This document shows, in pieces, positions 5,230 through 10,597 of a DNA stretch of 10,597 nt (positions are counted from its first letter, which is position 1; the number at the start of each line of letters is the position of its first letter). The notes beneath the pieces were generated by a model. It had not been told where the DNA came from. It searched no databases and saw only the letters and a list, made by a program, of their open reading frames with translations. Position numbers and translations under genes: made by a program. The DNA comes from Planctomycetota bacterium (GTDB lineage: Bacteria; Planctomycetota; Phycisphaerae; Phycisphaerales; Phycisphaeraceae): NCBI GenBank assembly GCA_029267795.1, contig JAJUHR010000034.1, positions 1-10,597 on the forward strand, in the 5' to 3' direction.

Positions 5230-8200
5230 ATGATTACGCTTGGTCTCGACATCGGTTCCAATTCAGTGGGGTCGGCCTGGATCGACACAGCCAACAAGAC
5301 CGTTGACCTAGGTGTTAGCGTCTTCCCAGCCGGGGTCGAGGAGTCTGACACCAAGCGAGGGTCGCCTAAAGGCCAAAAACGGAGAGAGAAACGTTCACTA
5401 CGCCGCAGCCTAGCCCGCCGTGCGAGGCGCAAGCACCGACTGCGCCAGTGCCTCACCGAGGCAGGATTGCTGCCAACAGACCCCGATGAGTATCAAAGGC
5501 TAATCAATTGCAACCCGTGGTATTTGCGGCACAATGCCCTGCATCGAACATTAACGCCTCATGAATTCGGTCGTGTGCTGGTTCATCTGAATCAGCGTCG
5601 CGGAGCCCTCGGGATCGAGACCGATCCGGAAGACGCCGACGAAGGTAAAGTCAAAGAATCGATCGGCCGTGCACAACAAGCGATGCGAAATCGTAAGTCC
5701 CAGACTTTCGGCCAGTTCATGGCCGACCTCATGGACGAGCGTAAGCACCCGATTCCGGACAAGAAAGACAAATTCTACCAAGACCCGATTCGTAACCGAC
5801 AAGATTCTTTTGAGTTTCACGCCGACCGTGCCCTCATCCGCCAAGAGTTCAACACCATCTGGGACAGGCAAAAGTCGTTTGGGGGTGAACTGGCTAGATT
5901 GCTTACCGACGATCTCAGACGCCGGCTCGACAATTCCGTAGAAGATGCGTCCTGGCAACACAAAGGCGGCATTTTTGGTCAGCGACGCACGTATTGGAAT
6001 ACAGGCACTCTCGGACGCTGCGACCTGGAGCCCACCGACCGGCGATGCCCCCTAGCTGACATGCACGCCCAGGAGTTCAGGGTTGTAGAGACCGTGAACA
6101 ACATCCGAATCGAAGAGCGCGGCAAAAGCCCGCGCCCCCTCACCTGGGAGGAACGGGCCCGGGTGATTGCGGCTCTCCGTTCCCAAAAATCTGCTTCCGC
6201 CTCCACGATCCGCAAAGCACTGGGGATCGACCGAAAAGCTGTTAAGGAATTTTTCTCGCTAAACATCGAGCACGACCCAGGCCGAGAGATCAACACCGAC
6301 TGGTTTTACTGCGGGGTGGTGCATGATGCGTTTACTGAAGAGTTATGGAAGAAAATGACCGATCGTCAACGCGAATCGGTGAACCACGCCATCCTAAAGT
6401 TCAACCCGGACCAGGAAGAGCACGAGCATCGATTGCGTCAGGGTGCCAAGACGTGGTGGGGGCTCTCCGATGCAGCTGCCGACAAGTTGATCGTCGCATG
6501 GAAAGGCAGACCGAGGCTGGAAAAGCGAGTCAATCTCTCTCGCCGGGCAATAAAGAACTTGCTGCCCTATATGAACGAGTATGATTCAGTGAACAACCGC
6601 TGGTCGACGCAGATCGAGGCCCGCCAGCAGTTTGCAGAAGACGGCAACGCGATCGACCGGACCACCGGCCAAGAGCCCTCACAGCAGCAACGCGACCGCT
6701 ACGCACTCAAAGGTCACCGGTTCACCAAGGCTGAGCGGCACTTTCTGAAGAAGCACCCGAATCTTCTCCCGCCGGCCCCAACGCTGGCTAATCCTGTCGT
6801 GCGCAAGGCCATCCACGAGGTGCGATCTCATGTGACCGCTTACCTCCGCAAGTACGGTCGCAAGCCCGATCGGATCGTGATCGAACTGACCCGCGAGGCC
6901 AAGCAAACGGCAAAGGTACGCAACCAGCGGCTCTCGGCCAACCGAAAACGAGAAACGGAAAAAAAGAAGATTATTGAGGAGTTTAAGCTGCAGACCCTTA
7001 CCCTGAACCAGCAGGCCAGTGCGGTTGAACGGGTGTTACTCTGCCGCCAGCAGAAGGGAGTGTGCGCGTATTCCTGGCTCGATCGCAACGAGGGTCGCGA
7101 GATTACGGAAAAGATGGCTGCTGAGGGGACGGATCTTGAGGTCGATCATATTGTTCCACTGAGTCGGTCCCAGGACAACAGCCTCAACAACAAAGTGCTT
7201 TGCTTCCGTGACGCCAACCGAAACAAAGGCAATCACACCCCGAAGGAGTGGCTGTCTCCCGAGCGGTATGCGAGACTGGAACAGCGGTTCAGACACTGGG
7301 AGAAGGAGAAGGAGCTCGCGCGCAAATGGGAGAACCTACACCGGGACCCAGAACCACTCGACGAATTCGTCAATTCCCAGCTCACGGACACCGCCTACGC
7401 CGCCACGCAGGTCGGCTCTTACCTGGCCAACGCACTTTACGGTGGAGAGACCGAAGGGCATCGCAGGGTTTTCTTTACCAAGGGCACCTACACGGCGATG
7501 CTCCGTAAGGATTGGCAGCTTTTCCAAACGCTGAAGAAATCAACCGATCCATTCGCCAACGACGGACTGGACCCCGAAGAGGAACAAAAGCTTATAAATA
7601 AGAATCGTGGCGATCACCGCCACCATGCTATAGATGCTGTGGTGATCGCTCTGACCGGGCCGGAGATCGTCAAGGACGTCGCTCGCCTTGCTCGAGAGCG
7701 GGAGGAATATCACGAGCGCACAGGGTTTTGGCCCAAGCGCACCCCCCTCGATCCTCCCAAGCCTTGGGCTGATGTCCAAGAATTCCGCCACGCGGTCCTG
7801 ACCAAGGTCTTGGGAACTTTTGACCCAAGGGATATTCTGCAAAAGGGAACAAACAATCGGATCACAACGAGCGAACCCTTGGTAGTTTCTCATCGGCCTG
7901 TCAAACGCAAGGTGACCGGCTACCTCCATAAAGAGGACCTTTGGGGTGCTGTAGATGAGCTCCAAGGTATCTATCGCATTCGCTGCAAAGTGTCCGAGCT
8001 ATCGCCCCCGATGCTCCGCATGCCCGTAGAAGAAACCGACGACCAAGTTCGACAGCGATTGTTCAAGGAGCTAAAGCAATCCGGGCTCTCTGACAAGGAG
8101 GCTCGTTATAAAGCTCGGGAACTTGTTGAAAAGAAAAAATTCAAACGACGATTGATCGATCCTCCACTAGGAAAAGGCGGCTTGGTGCGTGATTGGGAAA

Positions 8201-8892
8201 TCCGAAAGATCATCCGCGAATGCCTGCAAAACAACGGTCTTGATCCGAATTCATTCACCGCCAAACAGATAGCCGACTTTGCCAAAACCAACAAACTGAA
8301 AATGTCCAGCGATGTCCCTATCAAATCTGTGATCACAATCGCACCAATCGCCGACCCTGTTAAAATTCCAGTCAAAGATCCCTATACGCGTCAGCAAGCG
8401 CTGAACCCACGGACCGGCCAACCTCTTTTCCGATTTCATATTAGCCGTAACAATCACCACGTCGAGATTCTGGAAGACATCGCCAGCGGAAAGTGGTCGG
8501 GTGACTGCGTCACTATGTTCCAAGCCGCTGCGCGCGTGCGGCCTTCCAAAGATGCCCGTGGGAACAGGCAAAAGCCCAAACCTGCCGTCAACCGAAACGC
8601 CCGAGACGGCAAACGATTTGTCATGTCGCTTTCAGAAGGTGAGATGATTCGCGCATGCCGTCCTGATCGTCATCCCGATAGCCCTGGAGCCGTCGGATAT
8701 TTCGTTGTGGCTAAACTCGCCCCCAACCGGATTTGGTTTGCCCCGCATTACGATGCCACCAACGCCGATGAACAGGACCGGTGGGATGTGACTTATGCCA
8801 AATTGAAGGAGTGTGGCCCCGAACCAGGTCGGCCACCCTATAAGGTGGCAGTTAGTCCATTAGGAGAGGTGCGTCCCCTGGTGAACGACTAA
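5230..8892 (+). CDS. cas9: Cas9 endonuclease, type II-C
   Basis: RNA-guided nuclease that cuts both strands of DNA matched by the crRNA. 1220 residues. RuvC-I is at the N-terminus (LGLDIGSNSVG, catalytic D7). The Arg-rich bridge helix is at about 50-75 (RRSLARRARRKHRLR), followed by the recognition lobe up to about 530. RuvC-II is at 548-556 (RIVIELTRE, E552). HNH has CRQQKGVCAYSW at 605-616, then VDHIVPLS with catalytic H640, N654 in NNKVL and N663. RuvC-III is GDHRHHAIDAVVIA with H799 and D802. The C-terminal part, with FVMSLSEGEMI at 1130-1140, is the PAM-interacting region. All catalytic residues are intact. It is longer than many II-C enzymes, which are often about 1000-1100 residues; a Lys-rich helical stretch at about 935-1045 may account for some of this. 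The start at 5230 has AGAGG five bases upstream. cas1 and cas2 follow on the same strand. PAM cannot be read from sequence. Confidence 0.97.
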   Translation: MITLGLDIGSNSVGSAWIDTANKTVDLGVSVFPAGVEESDTKRGSPKGQKRREKRSLRRSLARRARRKHRLRQCLTEAGLLPTDPDEYQRLINCNPWYLRHNALHRTLTPHEFGRVLVHLNQRRGALGIETDPEDADEGKVKESIGRAQQAMRNRKSQTFGQFMADLMDERKHPIPDKKDKFYQDPIRNRQDSFEFHADRALIRQEFNTIWDRQKSFGGELARLLTDDLRRRLDNSVEDASWQHKGGIFGQRRTYWNTGTLGRCDLEPTDRRCPLADMHAQEFRVVETVNNIRIEERGKSPRPLTWEERARVIAALRSQKSASASTIRKALGIDRKAVKEFFSLNIEHDPGREINTDWFYCGVVHDAFTEELWKKMTDRQRESVNHAILKFNPDQEEHEHRLRQGAKTWWGLSDAAADKLIVAWKGRPRLEKRVNLSRRAIKNLLPYMNEYDSVNNRWSTQIEARQQFAEDGNAIDRTTGQEPSQQQRDRYALKGHRFTKAERHFLKKHPNLLPPAPTLANPVVRKAIHEVRSHVTAYLRKYGRKPDRIVIELTREAKQTAKVRNQRLSANRKRETEKKKIIEEFKLQTLTLNQQASAVERVLLCRQQKGVCAYSWLDRNEGREITEKMAAEGTDLEVDHIVPLSRSQDNSLNNKVLCFRDANRNKGNHTPKEWLSPERYARLEQRFRHWEKEKELARKWENLHRDPEPLDEFVNSQLTDTAYAATQVGSYLANALYGGETEGHRRVFFTKGTYTAMLRKDWQLFQTLKKSTDPFANDGLDPEEEQKLINKNRGDHRHHAIDAVVIALTGPEIVKDVARLAREREEYHERTGFWPKRTPLDPPKPWADVQEFRHAVLTKVLGTFDPRDILQKGTNNRITTSEPLVVSHRPVKRKVTGYLHKEDLWGAVDELQGIYRIRCKVSELSPPMLRMPVEETDDQVRQRLFKELKQSGLSDKEARYKARELVEKKKFKRRLIDPPLGKGGLVRDWEIRKIIRECLQNNGLDPNSFTAKQIADFAKTNKLKMSSDVPIKSVITIAPIADPVKIPVKDPYTRQQALNPRTGQPLFRFHISRNNHHVEILEDIASGKWSGDCVTMFQAAARVRPSKDARGNRQKPKPAVNRNARDGKRFVMSLSEGEMIRACRPDRHPDSPGAVGYFVVAKLAPNRIWFAPHYDATNADEQDRWDVTYAKLKECGPEPGRPPYKVAVSPLGEVRPLVND

Positions 8893-8952
8893 AGCCCCGA
8901 CACTGGCTCGCCGATGCCGCTGAGAGTGGAAGCGGGGTGGCGGGCGGCGGCC

Positions 8953-9951
8953 ATGATCAAGCGCACCATCGAGATCTCGCGCGAGCCCGCCCACCTGGCG
9001 GTTAAGCTCGACCAGCTGCTGATCTACCGCTACGACCAGGCGCCGAAGCCCGAGGCTTCGATCCCGTGCGAGGATATCGGTCTGGTCCTGGTCGACCACG
9101 TGGCGACCACCTACTCCCATCAGGCCTTGGCCACGCTGATGAGCTACGGCGCCGCCGTGGTGGTCTGCGGCCGGGACCACCTGCCCGCCGGCTTGTTGCT
9201 GCCGATGCCCAGTCATACCGAGGTGGTCTGGCGCATCCAAGACCAGATCGCCGCGAGTAAACCCCTCTTGAAACGCCTCTGGCAGCAAATCGTCGTTGCC
9301 AAGGTCCGGGCCCAGGCCCGCAACCTCGACCCCGATTCCCCGGCACACGGGCAACTCTTGGAGCTGGCCAAAGAGGTGAAGTCCGGCGATTCCACGAACG
9401 TCGAGGCCCAGGCGGCGAGAATCTACTGGATCTCCTGGCTCGGTTCCTCAATACCGAGCCAAGATGGGTCTGCGTCCGACACCAGCCGGTGGCCACCTCC
9501 CGAAGCGCTCAAGACCGACGAAGCCCGATTCGCGCTCGCGACCGCGGACGGCTTCAACCGAGACCCCGACCGCCTCGACCCTCTCAACATCATGCTCAAC
9601 TACGGCTACGCGGTGCTGCGCGCCGCGGTGGCTCGCGCACTGGTCGCAGCGGGTTTGTTCCCAGCGCTGGGGCTCCACCACCGAAACCGTTCCAACGCCT
9701 TTTGTCTGGCGGACGATATGGTCGAGCCGCTGCGCCCGCTGATCGACGCCCGCGTGCGCGACCTACACCGGCGCGGACGCGACCGGTTGGATCAGCTCAC
9801 CAAAGCATACCTGCTCGAAGTGCTCAATATCGCCGTCCAAACCGGGGATCAGACGGGCCCGCTGATGGTCTGCCTGCACCGCATGGTCGCATCGCTGGTG
9901 CACTGCTACCAGGGCCGGGAAACCAAGCTCTTGATTCCCGTGGTGGTGTGA
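8953..9951 (+). CDS. cas1: Cas1 spacer integrase, type II
   Basis: Integrase of the Cas1-Cas2 adaptation complex, inserting new spacers at the leader end of the array. With the start at 8953 it has 332 residues, beginning MIKRTIEISREPAHLAVKLD, the usual N-terminus of type II Cas1. Metal-binding residues are present: E151 in NVEAQAARIYW, H242/H243 in GLHHRNRSNAF, and D254/D255 in LADDMVEP. The frame is open to an ATG at 8914, but the extra 13 residues are atypical and there is no ribosome site there; GGCGGC before 8953 is weak too. The gap from cas9 is 60 bases and cas2 starts 9 bases after its stop, so the three genes are probably one operon. Confidence 0.96.
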   Translation: MIKRTIEISREPAHLAVKLDQLLIYRYDQAPKPEASIPCEDIGLVLVDHVATTYSHQALATLMSYGAAVVVCGRDHLPAGLLLPMPSHTEVVWRIQDQIAASKPLLKRLWQQIVVAKVRAQARNLDPDSPAHGQLLELAKEVKSGDSTNVEAQAARIYWISWLGSSIPSQDGSASDTSRWPPPEALKTDEARFALATADGFNRDPDRLDPLNIMLNYGYAVLRAAVARALVAAGLFPALGLHHRNRSNAFCLADDMVEPLRPLIDARVRDLHRRGRDRLDQLTKAYLLEVLNIAVQTGDQTGPLMVCLHRMVASLVHCYQGRETKLLIPVVV

Positions 9952-9959
9952 GGTCGCCC

Positions 9960-10289
9960 ATGGAACTCAGTGGGTACCGGTTTATGTGGGTCCTGGCGAT
10001 GTTCGACCTACCCGTGGACACGAAAAAGGCTCGCAGGGCGTATGCGGACTTCCGCAAGAAACTGCTGAAGGACGGCTTCACAAAGATGCAGTTTTCAGTG
10101 TATGTGCGACACTGTGCCAGCGAGGAAAACGCTGGAGTGCATATTGCCCGTGTGGAAAAAGCTGTCCCGGATGATGGCGAAGTACGAATCCTGACCATCA
10201 CCGACAAGCAGTTCGAGCGGATGCGGATCTTCTGGGGCAAAAGGCGAAAAGCCCCTGAGCCACCTCCCGCCCAGCTGGAACTTTTCTAA
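9960..10289 (+). CDS. cas2: Cas2, type II
   Basis: Structural partner of Cas1 in spacer acquisition. 109 residues: MELSGYRFMWVLAMFDLPVD carries the first-strand aspartate (D16) of the ferredoxin-like fold, followed by TKKARRAYADFRKKLLKDGF, MQFSVYVRHC and the closing EVRILTITDKQFERM. The start is fixed by GTGAGG seven bases upstream, overlapping the cas1 stop. The same frame is open back to 9489 but there it only shadows cas1. The Pro-rich C-terminal tail is ordinary. No csn2 or cas4 follows; the array begins 49 bases after the stop. Confidence 0.96.
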   Translation: MELSGYRFMWVLAMFDLPVDTKKARRAYADFRKKLLKDGFTKMQFSVYVRHCASEENAGVHIARVEKAVPDDGEVRILTITDKQFERMRIFWGKRRKAPEPPPAQLELF

Positions 10290-10338
10290 GTGCCTCGGGC
10301 CGTCAACTCTTTCACGGAAAGCTCCTTACACGAGCCGC

Positions 10339-10597
10339 AGTGTAATCGACCCTAGCCCGTGAGCAATCCGCAACAATGACCCGAAGGTCAAGGTTGGAAC
10401 CCAGAGTGTAATCGACCCTAGCCCGTGAGCAATCCGCAACCTACCAGATTGTGCAGAACGTTGAGGCGTTAGTGTAATCGACCCTAGCCCGTGAGCAATC
10501 CGCAACCTACCAGATTGTGCAGAACGTTGAGGCGTTAGTGTAATCGACCCTAGCCCGTGAGCAATCCGCAACTGTTCTTCCCCACTTTGCATTCCAC
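10339..10597 (-). CRISPR. Type II-C CRISPR array, four repeats, cut by window end
   Basis: Four identical 36-base repeats at 10339-10374, 10405-10440, 10471-10506 and 10537-10572, with 30-base spacers at 10375-10404, 10441-10470 and 10507-10536 and 25 bases of a fourth to the window end. On the plus strand the repeat starts AGTGTAATCGACCC and ends AATCCGCAAC. Transcription is inferred to run on the minus strand, giving spacer then GTTGCGGATTGC..., because the tracrRNA with its hairpins and terminator is on the minus strand and pairs only with that sense. Spacers 2 and 3 are the same sequence. The cas2-proximal repeat is not degenerate. The 49 bases between cas2 and the first repeat hold only a short CTTTC/GAAAG hairpin and no AT-rich leader, so the leader may lie beyond the window. 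Confidence 0.96.

Noticed and set aside
9489..10289. Long 266-residue frame ending with Cas2
   Set aside because: The upstream 157 residues only shadow cas1 in another frame and are Arg/Pro-rich; Cas2 has its own ribosome site and ATG at 9960.
10339..10597. Array transcribed on the plus strand, following cas2
   Set aside because: The tracrRNA would then have to run on the plus strand into cas9, losing its promoter, hairpins and terminator, all of which are on the minus strand.

Overview
The window carries a type II-C CRISPR-Cas locus on its right half (about 4900-10597) and a looser set of accessory genes on its left half. The GC-rich host genes, the short dispersed palindromic repeats starting GTAGGG, the small protein at 3977-4483 with an NGRDSQGRF / GNPHAKR core, and a large II-C Cas9 all recall Planctomycetota. 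That assignment is inference from family resemblance; no marker gene is present.

Layout. 1-479 is non-coding with a palindromic repeat. 480-1724 encodes a lipoprotein-type MsrB-MsrA methionine sulfoxide reductase fusion. 1725-2922 holds dispersed hairpin repeats on both sides of a minus-strand gene (1923-2888) for an unnamed protein with a four-cysteine zinc ribbon and an R-x4-H HEPN-like motif. 2940-3578 (minus) is a protein with a conserved-looking C-terminal core and a lysine-rich tail, function unknown. At 3704-3751 lies the 3' half of a proline tRNA (anticodon CGG) without its 5' half, which looks like the attachment scar of an integrated element extending to the right. An ORF remnant and a small planctomycete-like gene follow. 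About 400 bases without a confident gene come next.

The CRISPR part starts with RNA genes on the minus strand. A tracrRNA (about 5171 to 5024) is driven by a clear promoter (TTGACA, 16 nt, TAATAT) that fires away from cas9. It has an anti-repeat matching the array repeat over 21 + 6 bases, two hairpins and a Rho-independent terminator. Directly downstream is a second, diverged block with the same order of parts: a short anti-repeat-like core, hairpin, hairpin and terminator with U-tract. This looks like a duplicated, shortened tracrRNA and is the most unusual thing here. On the plus strand follow cas9 (5230-8892), cas1 (8953-9951), cas2 (9960-10289) and the array (10339 to the window end): four identical 36-base repeats, three complete 30-base spacers and one cut off. 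Spacers 2 and 3 are identical.

How it works together: Cas1-Cas2 acquire spacers. The array is probably transcribed on the minus strand, towards cas2, since only that sense gives a crRNA that can pair with the tracrRNA followed by hairpins and a terminator. The crRNA:tracrRNA duplex then loads Cas9, whose RuvC and HNH catalytic residues are all present. No csn2 or cas4 is seen between cas2 and the array, which fits subtype II-C.
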